A program made the translations under genes and the position numbers. 64,000 bases of DNA from Ilumatobacteraceae bacterium (GTDB lineage: Bacteria; Actinomycetota; Acidimicrobiia; Acidimicrobiales; Ilumatobacteraceae): positions 1-64,000 of the forward strand of contig JAOBWK010000021.1 of NCBI GenBank assembly GCA_025463305.1, in the 5' to 3' direction. The first letter of the stretch is position 1. Every line of letters starts with the position of its first letter. Below are positions 22,977 through 31,762 of the stretch, one piece after another. Below the pieces are notes generated by a model. The model had not been told where the DNA came from. It saw only the letters and a program-made list of their open reading frames with translations, and searched no databases.

Positions 22977-24092
22977 ATGCCCGCCGCCGTCGAACTCCGC
23001 TCCCGGCGCACGGGTCTCTGCCCCACCTTCGACGCCCCATCGGCGCAGCGCGACGGTCTGCTGTTCCGGGTGCCGTTGGTCGGTGCACGGTTGTCGATCG
23101 ACCAGCTCCTCGTGCTCGCGGCTGTCGCGGAACGCCACGGCAACGGTGTCGTCGAGCTCACCAACCGGGGCAACGTCCAACTGCGCGGCGTCGCAATGGA
23201 TGGTGCGGCCGAGGTGGCCGACGCGCTGGCGGCGGCAGGTCTCGGCGACGACCTCGCCCGTGTCGTCACGATCGCCCCGTTCGCGACAAGCGACGCGTGG
23301 GCGCTGCGCGATGCGGTGTGCGCCGCGCTCGGCACGCTCGACCTCACCGGTCTGTCCGGCAAGTTCGTCGTCCACATCGCAGGAGCCGACGGCCCGGTCG
23401 GCGGTGGATCGCTCGCCGATGTGGCGTTGAAGATCGGCGCCGGCTCGTCGGTCGTGGTGGACCTCGGAGGCGAGCGATACGCGGCCGATGCCGGCGTTGC
23501 GGTCTCCGCCGTGACGGCGACCGCGCTCACCTGCATCGCCGCCGGACCGGACGCGCGCCGCAAGGACGTGGTGGTCCGCCTGGCGCTGCCTCGCCTGCCA
23601 TCCGACGCAGCCGTCGATGTCGCACCGGCGCCCGTCGGCGTGGTCCGCCACGGCGCCGACACGTCGATCGTCGGCGGCATCGTCCTGGGGCGCACGGACC
23701 CGGCTCAGCTCCGCACCATCGCCGCGCTGTGCACCCGGCACGGCGTCACCGAGGTCGGCGTCACGCCGTGGCGATCGCTGGTCCTGCCGGCCGCAGGGAA
23801 CCCGGATGCCATGCTCGCCGAGCTCGCTGCGCTGGGCCTCATCGTCGACGCATCGCACCCGGCGAGCGGCGTCGTCGCCTGCATCGGTCGTGCGGGCTGC
23901 TGGCAGACGGAGCTCGACACGTTGGCCGAGGCCGACGCCGTCATCGCCGGTCGGCGCGACCTCGGCCGCGCCGCCACCGTCCACGTCAGCGGATGCGCCA
24001 AGTCGTGCGCCTCGCACTCGCCGGTCGACGTCACCCTGATGGGCCGCGACGACTCGTCCGGCTTCGACGTCGTCCGCGGGGCGCGGCCGTGA
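22977..24092 (+). CDS. cobG: precorrin-3B synthase
   Basis: A 371-residue monooxygenase of the sulfite/nitrite reductase superfamily that uses O2 to convert precorrin-3A to precorrin-3B, the step that marks the aerobic cobalamin pathway. ELTNRGNVQLRG lies near residue 60. A 4Fe-4S/heme-type ligand set is visible as C302-x5-C308 and C340-x3-C344 (ACIGRAGCWQ and SGCAKSCASH). ATG 22977 is the first reasonable start; the ribosome site is weak. Its stop overlaps cobH by GTGA. The palindrome at 22922-22950 lies 26 nt upstream, so this may be the first gene of a separately controlled sub-operon. Confidence 0.9.
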   Translation: MPAAVELRSRRTGLCPTFDAPSAQRDGLLFRVPLVGARLSIDQLLVLAAVAERHGNGVVELTNRGNVQLRGVAMDGAAEVADALAAAGLGDDLARVVTIAPFATSDAWALRDAVCAALGTLDLTGLSGKFVVHIAGADGPVGGGSLADVALKIGAGSSVVVDLGGERYAADAGVAVSAVTATALTCIAAGPDARRKDVVVRLALPRLPSDAAVDVAPAPVGVVRHGADTSIVGGIVLGRTDPAQLRTIAALCTRHGVTEVGVTPWRSLVLPAAGNPDAMLAELAALGLIVDASHPASGVVACIGRAGCWQTELDTLAEADAVIAGRRDLGRAATVHVSGCAKSCASHSPVDVTLMGRDDSSGFDVVRGARP

Positions 24093-24727
24093 CGATCAGC
24101 GGCTACGACTACGTGCGCGACGGCGCCGAGATCTATCGACGCTCCTTCGCCACCATCCGCGCCGAGGCGGACCTCACCGCGTTCCCGATCGACGCCCATT
24201 CGTTGGTGGTCCGGATGATCCACGGCAGTGGGATGGTCGACCTCGCCGCCGACGTCCGGATGAGCCACGACATCGTCGGCGCGGCGCGTGGCGCGCTCGC
24301 GTCGGGCTGCACGATCCTCGCCGATGCGCGCATGGTGGCCGACGGCGTCACCCGCTCCCGCCTGCCCGCCGACAACCCCGTCGTGTGCACGCTCGCCGAC
24401 GAGGGCGTCGCCGACCTCGCGGTGCGCCTCGGCACCACGCGTTCGGCCGCGGCGATGGACCTGTGGGGCGATCGTCTGCACGGTGCCGTGGTCGTCATCG
24501 GCAACGCGCCGACCGCACTGTTCCGCCTGCTCGAGATGATCGACGCCGGTGCGCCGCGCCCGGCCGCGATCGTCGGCATCCCGGTCGGCTTCGTCGGGGC
24601 TGCAGAGTCCAAGCAGGCGCTCATCGACCATCCCGCCGGCGTCCCCTACGTCACCGTGGTCGGCCGGCGGGGCGGCAGCGCGATCGCCGCGTCCGCGCTC
24701 AACGCCCTGGCCTGCGAGCGCGAGTGA
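24089..24727 (+). CDS. cobH: precorrin-8X methylmutase
   Basis: A 212-residue isomerase that moves the C-11 methyl group to C-12 to form hydrogenobyrinic acid. Typical segments are GAEIYRRSFATIRAE, the catalytic-histidine motif VVRMIHGSGMVD, the region GCTILADARMVADGV, and VVIGNAPTALFRLLE with GIPVGFVGAAESK. The GTG start at 24089 overlaps the cobG stop by 4 nt and the stop overlaps the cobI start by 4 nt. The protein should act in the cytoplasm late in ring construction, after CobL. Confidence 0.95.
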   Translation: MTISGYDYVRDGAEIYRRSFATIRAEADLTAFPIDAHSLVVRMIHGSGMVDLAADVRMSHDIVGAARGALASGCTILADARMVADGVTRSRLPADNPVVCTLADEGVADLAVRLGTTRSAAAMDLWGDRLHGAVVVIGNAPTALFRLLEMIDAGAPRPAAIVGIPVGFVGAAESKQALIDHPAGVPYVTVVGRRGGSAIAASALNALACERE

Positions 24728-25476
24728 CCGTGCCACCGCAAACCGTGATCCCGGGAACCCTGTACGGCGTCGGCGTCGGCCCCGGCGATCCGGAGCTGAT
24801 GACGCTCAAGGCCGCGCGCCGCATCGGCGCGGCGCCGGTCGTCGCCTACTTCGCGGCGCGCAACCGACCGAGCAACGCCCGCCGCATCGCCGCCGAGCTG
24901 ATCACCCCAGATCATCGCGAGCTGCTGTTCGAGTACCCCGTCACCACCGAGCACCTCGGACCCGAGCAGTCGTACGAGGAACTGCTGCTGCGCTGCTACG
25001 ACGAGTCGGCCGAGCGGGTCGAGGCCGAGTTGCGGGCGGGCCACGACGTCGCGGTGCTGTGCGAGGGCGATCCGCTGTTCTACGGCTCGTACATGTACAT
25101 CCACAACCGCCTCGCCGACCGCTTCACGACGCGGGTCGTGCCCGGCATCTCGTCGCTCACCGCAGGCGCCGCCGCCATCGCCCGCCCACTCGCCTGTGGC
25201 GACGAGCTGCTCAGCGTGCTGTCCGGGGTGATGACGGTGGAGGACCTCAAACAGGCGCTCGTCGCGTGCGACGCGGCGGTCATCATCAAGCTCGGCCGCA
25301 ACCTCACCAAGGTGCGCAGCGTGATCGAGACCGTGGGGCTGATCGACCGGGCGTGGTACGTGGAGCGGGCGTCGCACGAGGTCGAGGTCTGCTGCCCGCT
25401 CGCCGAAGCCGACGCGGCGAAGGCTCCCTACTTCTCGATGATCGTGATCCCGAGCGCCGTCGCCGGGCTGCGGTGA
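24724..25476 (+). CDS. cobI: precorrin-2 C20-methyltransferase
   Basis: A 250-residue SAM-dependent tetrapyrrole methylase. The family's N-terminal VGVGPGDPELMTLKAARR, the EGDPLFYGSYMYIH motif, VVPGISSLTAGAAA and IIKLGRNLTKVRSV identify CobI rather than other corrin methylases. These segments closely resemble the CobI half of the mycobacterial CobIJ fusion as I remember it. Start GTG 24724 and the stop each overlap the neighbours by 4 nt. A second, C20-methyltransferase-like protein with an extra DNA-binding domain is encoded at 44274-45200. Confidence 0.93.
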   Translation: MTVPPQTVIPGTLYGVGVGPGDPELMTLKAARRIGAAPVVAYFAARNRPSNARRIAAELITPDHRELLFEYPVTTEHLGPEQSYEELLLRCYDESAERVEAELRAGHDVAVLCEGDPLFYGSYMYIHNRLADRFTTRVVPGISSLTAGAAAIARPLACGDELLSVLSGVMTVEDLKQALVACDAAVIIKLGRNLTKVRSVIETVGLIDRAWYVERASHEVEVCCPLAEADAAKAPYFSMIVIPSAVAGLR

Positions 25477-26258
25477 CCGGCAGCGTTCCAGCCGCCGCGG
25501 GAAGCATCACCGTCGTCGGCCTGGGTCCGGGCCGCAGCGACTGGCTGGTGCCGGAGGCGGCAGCCGCCATCGCCGGCGCGACGGATCTGGTCGGCTACCA
25601 GACGTACCTCGACATGGTGCCCGCCGAGTTGCTCGGCGCCCAGGTGGTGCGTGCCTCGGACAACCGCGAGGAGCTCGATCGCGCCGGTGTCGCGCTGCAG
25701 CTCGCCGCCGATGGCCATCGGGTGGCGGTGATCTCATCCGGCGATCCCGGCGTGTTCGCGATGGCGAGCGCCGTCTTCGAGGCACAGTTAGCGCCGACCG
25801 CGCCGCCCGCATGGCGCGACCTCGACGTGGTCGTGCTGCCGGGCGTGACCGCGGCGCTCGCCACCGCGGCGCGCATCGGTGCGCCGCTCGGCCACGACTG
25901 GTGCTGCATGTCGCTGAGCGACAACCTCAAGCCCTGGTCGATCATCGTCAAGCGGCTCACCAACGCGCTCGATGCCGACTTCGCGATCGCGCTGTACAAC
26001 CCGGTGTCCCGGCATCGACCGACGCAGTTGGCGACCGCATTCGACATCGTCCGCGCGCATCGTCAGCCCTCGACGCCGATCGTGCTCGGCCGCGACGTCG
26101 GGCGGCCCGACGAGCGCGTCACGGCCGTGCGCCTCGGCGACCTCGACCTCGGCGTGTGCGACATGCGCACGGTGATCCTCGTCGGCTCGTCCACCACCGA
26201 GATGATCGACGTCGGCGGCCGCACCCGCGTGTACACCCCCCGGTCCTACCCGGCCTGA
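25473..26258 (+). CDS. cobJ: precorrin-3B C17-methyltransferase
   Basis: A 261-residue SAM-dependent methylase that methylates C-17 and promotes ring contraction. It has VVGLGPGRSDWLVPEA, the characteristic LVGYQTYLDMVP, ISSGDPGVFAMASAVFE, WCCMSLSDNLKPW and FAIALYNPVSRHRP, which separate CobJ/CbiH from its paralogues. GTG 25473 overlaps cobI by 4 nt, so the order cobI-cobJ is preserved as separate genes rather than as a fusion. It is the last gene of the + strand run; a weak hairpin follows at 26266-26310. Confidence 0.94.
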   Translation: MTGSVPAAAGSITVVGLGPGRSDWLVPEAAAAIAGATDLVGYQTYLDMVPAELLGAQVVRASDNREELDRAGVALQLAADGHRVAVISSGDPGVFAMASAVFEAQLAPTAPPAWRDLDVVVLPGVTAALATAARIGAPLGHDWCCMSLSDNLKPWSIIVKRLTNALDADFAIALYNPVSRHRPTQLATAFDIVRAHRQPSTPIVLGRDVGRPDERVTAVRLGDLDLGVCDMRTVILVGSSTTEMIDVGGRTRVYTPRSYPA

Positions 26259-26265
26259 CCCACTC

Positions 26266-26310
26266 ACTGGGAGCCCTGCAACGTCACCCGGCCGACGCCA
26301 GCCTCCCAGT
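26266..26310 (+). terminator. possible weak hairpin after cobJ
   Basis: ACTGGGAG (26266-26273) and CTCCCAGT (26303-26310) are exact reverse complements separated by 29 nt in the 92-nt gap between cobJ and the sigma-factor gene. The stem is short, the loop long and no T-run follows, so this is only a weak terminator candidate. It could equally be a site for a protein at the sigma-factor promoter. Confidence 0.3.
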
Positions 26311-26350
26311 CCCGGAGCGCGTTGCTCGCGAGAGGTGAAACGATCTGTGG

Positions 26351-26860
26351 GTGAACGGGTCTGAACCGGATGTGATGCGCACGTCCACCCCAGACCCGAG
26401 CCGGGACACGGCGGTGGCCTCGCTCATCGAGCGATCATCGGACGCCCTGCGGCGGGCGCTCGTCGTGCGGTACGGGGTCGACGTCGGCGTCGAAGCGCAT
26501 GCCGAGGTGGTCGCGTACACCTGGGAGCACGGCGACCGGCTGCTGACCATGGCGAACCCGACCGGCTACCTGTTCCGCGTCGGCCAATCAGCGGCTCGAC
26601 GTCTGCACCGTTGGAACCGCAGCTTCCCCCTCGACGCCGATCTGATCGAGCCGAGCGCCGGGTTCACACCGGAGCTGGTTCCGGCACTGCAGCGCCTCCG
26701 TCCGCGTCATCGCATGGCAGTGGTGCTGGTGCACGGCTACGGGTTCCGCTACAGCGAGGTCGCGTCGATCCTCGACGTCACCGAGAGCGCCATCCGCAAC
26801 GACGTCCATCGCGGCCTGCAGCACCTGCGCCGCGCGCTCCATCAGGAGGAAGAGACATGA
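26351..26860 (+). CDS. ECF-like RNA polymerase sigma factor
   Basis: A 169-residue sigma-70 family protein with only regions 2 and 4. Region 2 covers about residues 15-85, including NPTGYLFRVGQSAARRLHRW. Region 4 covers about residues 107-165, with LRPRHRMAVVLVHGYGF followed by a helix-turn-helix (YSEVASILDVTESAIRN) and HRGLQHLRRAL. It starts at GTG 26351; the ribosome site is poor. Its stop overlaps the start of the next gene by ATGA. The next gene encodes a single-span membrane protein, the usual arrangement for a sigma factor and its sensor or anti-sigma partner. Target promoters are not known. Confidence 0.85.
   Translation: MNGSEPDVMRTSTPDPSRDTAVASLIERSSDALRRALVVRYGVDVGVEAHAEVVAYTWEHGDRLLTMANPTGYLFRVGQSAARRLHRWNRSFPLDADLIEPSAGFTPELVPALQRLRPRHRMAVVLVHGYGFRYSEVASILDVTESAIRNDVHRGLQHLRRALHQEEET
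26844..26850 (+). promoter_or_regulatory. strong ribosome-binding site of the membrane partner gene
   Basis: AGGAGGA lies 6 nt before the ATG at 26857, inside the end of the sigma-factor gene. It is one of the best matches to the 16S rRNA tail in the window. Together with the ATGA overlap it suggests that the membrane partner is translated efficiently and coupled to the sigma factor. Confidence 0.8.
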
Positions 26861-28209
26861 GCACGTCCGTCGAAGAGCAGCTGCGCGAGTACGCCGTCCA
26901 CCTCGACGATGCGATCGATCGCCGCGTCGCCGCTCGATCCACCACGGTGATCGACGCGGTGGTCGAGCACCCAGCCTCCAGGACCCGCGACCGACGACCG
27001 ATGGTGTTGGCCGTCGGCCTGGTTGCGGCCGTCGCGACCGTCGTCCTCGTGGTGCAGAGCCACCGGGCCGACGCACCGCCGATCCAAGTCGTCGACGTGC
27101 CGCAGAGCGATGCGGCGCCCGGGACCGATGCGCCCGCCACCATCGCATCCGCGCCGTCGACCCCGGCAGCAGCCACCACACTCGAGCGGCCGCTGGAAGT
27201 CGGCGACAGCGGAACAGCGGTCCGCCAACTGCAGGAACGCCTCGCCGAGCTGCACTTCGACCCGGGCACGATCGACGGGGTCTTCGGCACCGAGACGTCG
27301 CACGCCGTATGGGCGTTCAAGGCGCTGGTCCTGAAGGTGCCGATCGACGAGCTGGCGAAGGACGCAGCGCCGGCCGAGGTCACGGACGAGCTGTGGCAGA
27401 CGATGCAGCAGCCGCTCGCGCTCGTGCCCCGTCGCGTCGATGGAACGGGGACACACGTCGAGATCCTCCTCCCGGAACAGGTGCTCGTCGTGGTCGCCGA
27501 CGGTCAGGTCGCGCTCGTCGCGCACATCTCGTCGGGTACCGGCCAGACCTCCTGTCAGACCGTCACCTACGACACCGACGAGAACGGGTCGGCCCTGCCG
27601 TCGCCGGTGACGAAGGCGGTCTGTGGCGTTGCCAAGACGCCTCCGGGCGCGTTCACCATCACGCGCAGCGCCAACGGAGATCGGGTCTCAACCCTTGGTG
27701 GCCTGTACAACCCGATCTTCTTCGACTACGGCATCGCCATCTCCGGGAACGCGAACGTGCCGTTGCGGCCGAGCAGCCGCGGGGAGGTCAGGGTCGACAC
27801 CTCGATCGCCGACCGCCTGCCCGATCTGGTCCACATCGGCGATCGGGTGCTCGTGTGGGGCGACGACGGCCGCCAGCCCGAGGACCACACACCGGCGGAG
27901 ATGCTGCCGAGCTTCGACTACCCCGATCCCTCCGCGGGCACGACGACATCCTCCGCGGCGCCGGTCGACACCTCCTCACCGGCGAACGTGCAGGTGCCGC
28001 TCCTCACGGGACTGCTCGAGGAACAGGGCCGCGCACAGCTCGTCGAGCTCGGCCTGACGGCGACGGTGACCTTCCAGGACTTCCCGTCTGACAGCGTCAA
28101 CGTCGGCCGGATCATCGACCAGGCCATCGCCGTCGGCAACACCGTCGCGCCGTACTCGGCCGTGCCGATCGTGGTGGGGCGCGCCCTGTCTCCCACCGCC
28201 ACGTCCTAG
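26857..28209 (+). CDS. membrane protein with PG-binding, inactive L,D-transpeptidase-like and PASTA domains
   Basis: A 450-residue predicted type II membrane protein. It has a 48-residue cytoplasmic N-terminus and one transmembrane helix at about 49-68. After a Thr/Ala/Pro linker come a peptidoglycan-binding domain (about 111-155), an L,D-transpeptidase (YkuD)-like domain (about 185-350) and a C-terminal PASTA-like domain (about 385-445). The catalytic motif is destroyed: where active enzymes have IHG and SHGCVR, this protein has ISG (Ser296) and SRGEVR (Arg308, Glu310), so both histidines and the nucleophilic cysteine are replaced. It follows the sigma-factor gene with a 4-nt overlap. It is therefore a plausible cell-wall sensor or anti-sigma protein; that role is inference. 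Confidence 0.85.
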   Translation: MSTSVEEQLREYAVHLDDAIDRRVAARSTTVIDAVVEHPASRTRDRRPMVLAVGLVAAVATVVLVVQSHRADAPPIQVVDVPQSDAAPGTDAPATIASAPSTPAAATTLERPLEVGDSGTAVRQLQERLAELHFDPGTIDGVFGTETSHAVWAFKALVLKVPIDELAKDAAPAEVTDELWQTMQQPLALVPRRVDGTGTHVEILLPEQVLVVVADGQVALVAHISSGTGQTSCQTVTYDTDENGSALPSPVTKAVCGVAKTPPGAFTITRSANGDRVSTLGGLYNPIFFDYGIAISGNANVPLRPSSRGEVRVDTSIADRLPDLVHIGDRVLVWGDDGRQPEDHTPAEMLPSFDYPDPSAGTTTSSAAPVDTSSPANVQVPLLTGLLEEQGRAQLVELGLTATVTFQDFPSDSVNVGRIIDQAIAVGNTVAPYSAVPIVVGRALSPTATS

Positions 28210-29930
28210 CGGACGAGGCGGCCGCCTTCGAGGCGGAGGATCTGGTCGGCGCGCTCGAGGGCGACGGCGCGATGGGACACGGCGATCACGGTCATGCCGG
28301 CGGCAGCGAGGTTGGCCCACAGCTCCAGCTCGGTCTCGACGTCGAGCGCGCTCGAGAGGTCGTCGAGCACGACGAGCTCCGGTGCGTGCACCAGGGCCCG
28401 AGCGGTGGCGACGCGCTGGCGCTGTCCACCCGACAGGCGCAGACCGCGCGGCCCGATCATCGTCGCCGTTCCATCGGGCATGCCGGCGATGTCGTCGCTC
28501 ACGGCCGCGAGCTCGAGCGCGATGCGCAACCGCTCCTCGTCGACTGCGCCGAGCGCGATGTTCTCGGCCACCGAGTCGGACACGAGCTGGGGCACCTGGG
28601 GGAGGAACGCGCAGTTCGGCGGCACCAGGAACGCGGCGCGATCGAGCATCGGCCGATCGTTCCAGGAGACCTGGCCGCGCACATCGGCGTGGTGCACGAG
28701 GCCGAGCAACGCACGGAGCAGGGTGGTCTTGCCCGAACCGATCGGCCCCGTGATCACGGTGAACGTCCCGCGGCGGATCTCGAAGTCGATGTCGCGCGCG
28801 CCGGCGCCGTTGGCGAACTGCGCGCCGAGGCCGCGCACGGCGAGCGATCGCAGCGGCACGCGCTCTGGCCGAATGGCGTCGGGACGGAAACGCACGTCGC
28901 GCTCGGCGATCGGGAGCGCGCGCTCGGCCACGACGTTGGCCGCCAGCTCGTCGGCGACCAGGAAGCGCATCCGGTCGACAGCGACGGCCACCTGCTTCCG
29001 GCGGGCGAGCACACGGCCGACGGTGCGCGGCAGGAAGCTCAGCCAGCCGAGGTACGCGGTGAAGAGCGCCAGCCGGCCGACGTCGAACGAACCCGATGCG
29101 AGCGCGCTCGCGCTCACGAGGAGCACGAGGCCGAGACCGACGTCGGCGGCACCTTGGCTGAACGCCTGGACGCCCTCGTCGAGCACTCGGTCGCGGACGG
29201 CCGTCTGGCGGCGACGATCGACCAGGCCGCGCAGCTTGCCGAGTGCGGGTTCGACCGCGTCGTTGACCTTCACGGTGGTGGCCGACGCCATCAGATCGCC
29301 GACCAGTCCGCTGACGGCGGCGGTGGCGAGGCGGTCGTCGGCGCGGTAGCGCTTGATCCGGTGATCGAGGGTGCGCGTCGCGAGCGCGACGCCGAGCAGC
29401 GGCACGACGAGGATCAGCGCCGCGCTGGGGTCGACGGAGCCGAGCAGGAACCCGGCGACGGCCGTGAACACCACGCCGGCCGACACGTCGACCAGCCCGT
29501 CGATGAACATCGCGACGTCCTCGGCATCGTCACGGAAGTGGGTGACGGCCTCGCCCGCCGAGCCGACGGGTTGGCCGGACTCGGGGCCGCCACTGGCCAT
29601 CTGCGCGGCCAGCAGGTTCGAGCGGATGAGCGTCTGCATGTGGACCCACGCCTCGGTCCAGATGAGCGCGCCGAAGTGGATCGATGTCATCCGCCCCGTC
29701 TCGGTCAGCAGCACACCGAACGCGTACGCATAGACCTGGCCGCTGTGGTGGTGCGCGACGGCGTCGAAGCCGCGGCCGAGCAGCCAACCGCTCAGTGCCG
29801 GGAAGGTGCAGTAGAAGACGAAGCCGAGCCAGCCCAACCAGAACGAGCGTCGATGGTGCTGGCTCACCCGCCACGCGATGCGCCAGACGGAGAGCCCGGG
29901 CTGGGCCTCGGACATGCCCGCGATCGTCAT
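28206..29930 (-). CDS. ABC exporter half-transporter, degenerate catalytic site subunit
   Basis: A 574-residue type IV ABC exporter subunit with six predicted membrane helices followed by an ATPase domain. Walker A is GPIGSGKTTLLRALLG and the signature is canonical LSGGQ (499-503). Walker B ends VVLDD, with Asp524 replacing the catalytic glutamate; the switch His is H553. This pattern marks the non-hydrolysing site of heterodimeric exporters. Its start overlaps the stop of the partner gene by 4 nt. Its TAG stop and that of the convergent membrane-protein gene are the same palindromic CTAG. The substrate is unknown. Confidence 0.92.
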   Translation of the reverse strand: MTIAGMSEAQPGLSVWRIAWRVSQHHRRSFWLGWLGFVFYCTFPALSGWLLGRGFDAVAHHHSGQVYAYAFGVLLTETGRMTSIHFGALIWTEAWVHMQTLIRSNLLAAQMASGGPESGQPVGSAGEAVTHFRDDAEDVAMFIDGLVDVSAGVVFTAVAGFLLGSVDPSAALILVVPLLGVALATRTLDHRIKRYRADDRLATAAVSGLVGDLMASATTVKVNDAVEPALGKLRGLVDRRRQTAVRDRVLDEGVQAFSQGAADVGLGLVLLVSASALASGSFDVGRLALFTAYLGWLSFLPRTVGRVLARRKQVAVAVDRMRFLVADELAANVVAERALPIAERDVRFRPDAIRPERVPLRSLAVRGLGAQFANGAGARDIDFEIRRGTFTVITGPIGSGKTTLLRALLGLVHHADVRGQVSWNDRPMLDRAAFLVPPNCAFLPQVPQLVSDSVAENIALGAVDEERLRIALELAAVSDDIAGMPDGTATMIGPRGLRLSGGQRQRVATARALVHAPELVVLDDLSSALDVETELELWANLAAAGMTVIAVSHRAVALERADQILRLEGGRLVR

Positions 29931-31693
29931 GGCAGCACCGCCTCGACGTCCGTCCCCGAGTCGAGGGCCAGGTCCAGCAGGCGATGGAACCGCCCGTCGG
30001 TCCGTTCGGCGAGCGTCTCGCGCTCACCGTGCTCGACGACCCGACCGTGGTCCATCACGACGATCTCATCGACGTGGCGCAGCGTCGACAGGCGGTGGGC
30101 GATGATCACGGTCGTACGCCCGGCCATCAGCTGTCGCACAGCGGCTTCGATGCGGGTCTCGGTCTGCGGATCGACCCGGGCGGTCGCCTCGTCGAGCACG
30201 ACCAGGTCCGGGTCGCGCAGCCACACCCTGGCGAGGGCGAGCAGCTGCGCCTCACCGGCGGACAACCCGACGCCGGCGGAACCGAGCGGCCGGTCGATGC
30301 CGCCGTCGACGAGCGCCTCCAACCCGGCGAGGCGGAGCGCGCTGCGCACGGCTTCGTCGGTCGGCGCCGCGTCGAACAGCGTGACGTTGTCGCGCACCGA
30401 CCCCGCCACCAGCTCGACCTCCTGCGGGATCAGCGCGACTCGTCGGCGGAGATCGCCGAGTGGGATCTCGTTGATCGGCACGCCCCCGAGCGAGAGCGTG
30501 CCGGCCGTGGTGTCGACGAGCCGCAGCAGCAGCCGCGACAGCGTCGTCTTGCCGCTCCCCGTGCGACCGACGACGCCCACCGACCGACCTGCCGCGATGG
30601 TCAGGTCGATGTCGGCGAGCACGGTCTCTCGGTCGCCGTAGTCGAACGAGACGTGATCGAGGCGGACAGAGAGCGCGCCGATCGCCGGCGAAGTGGTCCC
30701 ACGATCGACGATCGTCGGCTCGATGGCGAGCAGGTCGATGACGCGCACCATCGCGCCGTTCGCCTTCTGCACGGTCTCGAGCTGCTGCACCATGTCGTCG
30801 AGCGGGCGCTCGAGCAGCAGCACGTACTGGAACAACAAGAACGCCGTGCCGACGGTGATCGTGCCGCTGGCGACGAGCGTGCCACTCGCGGCCAGCGCGA
30901 GCACCGTGCCACCGGCGACAGAGCCCTGCACCGACCACCACAGCCGGAGGAAGGCCCGCTCACGCTTGACCGCCGAGTCGAGCGTGTCGGCGCTGTCCTC
31001 GACGAAGCGCCACATCGCGTGCGTTCCGGCTCCGTTCGCGCGCAGATCCTCGGCAGCCGTGAGCCGTTCCTCGATGCCGCCGTGGAGGCGCGCCAGGGAG
31101 CCCATCTCGTCCGACGACTCGCGCACGGCACGGTGCCGGCTGCGCACGACCGCGGTGACCGAGGCGCCGAGGTACACCGCCATGCCGACGGCGAGCCGCC
31201 AGTCGACGACGGAGAGGACGACGAGCATGCCCGCGACGAGCAGCGCGGCGCCCGCTGCCTTCGGCACGACACGGCCGAGGAAGTCGGACACCGACGTCAC
31301 GTCGCCGTCGACCCGCTGGATCAGCTCACCCGGTGTGTGACGGCGATGGAACTCGTGATCGAGACCGAGCACGTGCCTCGCCATGTCCAGCCGGATCTGG
31401 TTCGTGGTGCGCCACGCGGTGATCGTCGCGAACCAGGCGACCACGACGGAGAGCAACTGGGTGATCACGGCGATGGCGAGGAACAGCACCGCCAGCCCGG
31501 TCACCTTCGCCGTGGTGGTGCCGGTGGCAGCGAGATCGACGATGCGGCGGACCACGAGTGGACCCCCGAGCGACAGTGCCGAGCTCACCCCGAGCAGCAC
31601 ACCGAGCCCGACCCACCGGAGCAGATCGGGTCGCAGCAGCGCCAGCAGCGCGCGCAGTCGAGAGGTCGGCGCGGCCGACGGGTTCGGCGCCAT
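29927..31693 (-). CDS. ABC exporter half-transporter, catalytic partner
   Basis: A 588-residue exporter subunit with N-terminal membrane domain and C-terminal ATPase. Walker A is GRTGSGKTTLSRLLLRL. The signature is altered to LSAGE (477-481). Walker B is intact LVVLDEATA with catalytic Glu502, and the switch histidine is in IIAHRLST. The altered signature pairs with the Asp-containing Walker B of the downstream partner to make one degenerate site, while this subunit's Glu502 and the partner's LSGGQ make the active one. Overlapping genes ensure equal synthesis. Drug, lipid or peptide export are all possible. Confidence 0.92.
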   Translation of the reverse strand: MAPNPSAAPTSRLRALLALLRPDLLRWVGLGVLLGVSSALSLGGPLVVRRIVDLAATGTTTAKVTGLAVLFLAIAVITQLLSVVVAWFATITAWRTTNQIRLDMARHVLGLDHEFHRRHTPGELIQRVDGDVTSVSDFLGRVVPKAAGAALLVAGMLVVLSVVDWRLAVGMAVYLGASVTAVVRSRHRAVRESSDEMGSLARLHGGIEERLTAAEDLRANGAGTHAMWRFVEDSADTLDSAVKRERAFLRLWWSVQGSVAGGTVLALAASGTLVASGTITVGTAFLLFQYVLLLERPLDDMVQQLETVQKANGAMVRVIDLLAIEPTIVDRGTTSPAIGALSVRLDHVSFDYGDRETVLADIDLTIAAGRSVGVVGRTGSGKTTLSRLLLRLVDTTAGTLSLGGVPINEIPLGDLRRRVALIPQEVELVAGSVRDNVTLFDAAPTDEAVRSALRLAGLEALVDGGIDRPLGSAGVGLSAGEAQLLALARVWLRDPDLVVLDEATARVDPQTETRIEAAVRQLMAGRTTVIIAHRLSTLRHVDEIVVMDHGRVVEHGERETLAERTDGRFHRLLDLALDSGTDVEAVLP

Positions 31694-31762
31694 CGGAACA
31701 GTCTGTCCGCGACAACCTCGACGTCGGCTGTGATTTTCCGGAGACGCGGCGGCAGGTTCGGG

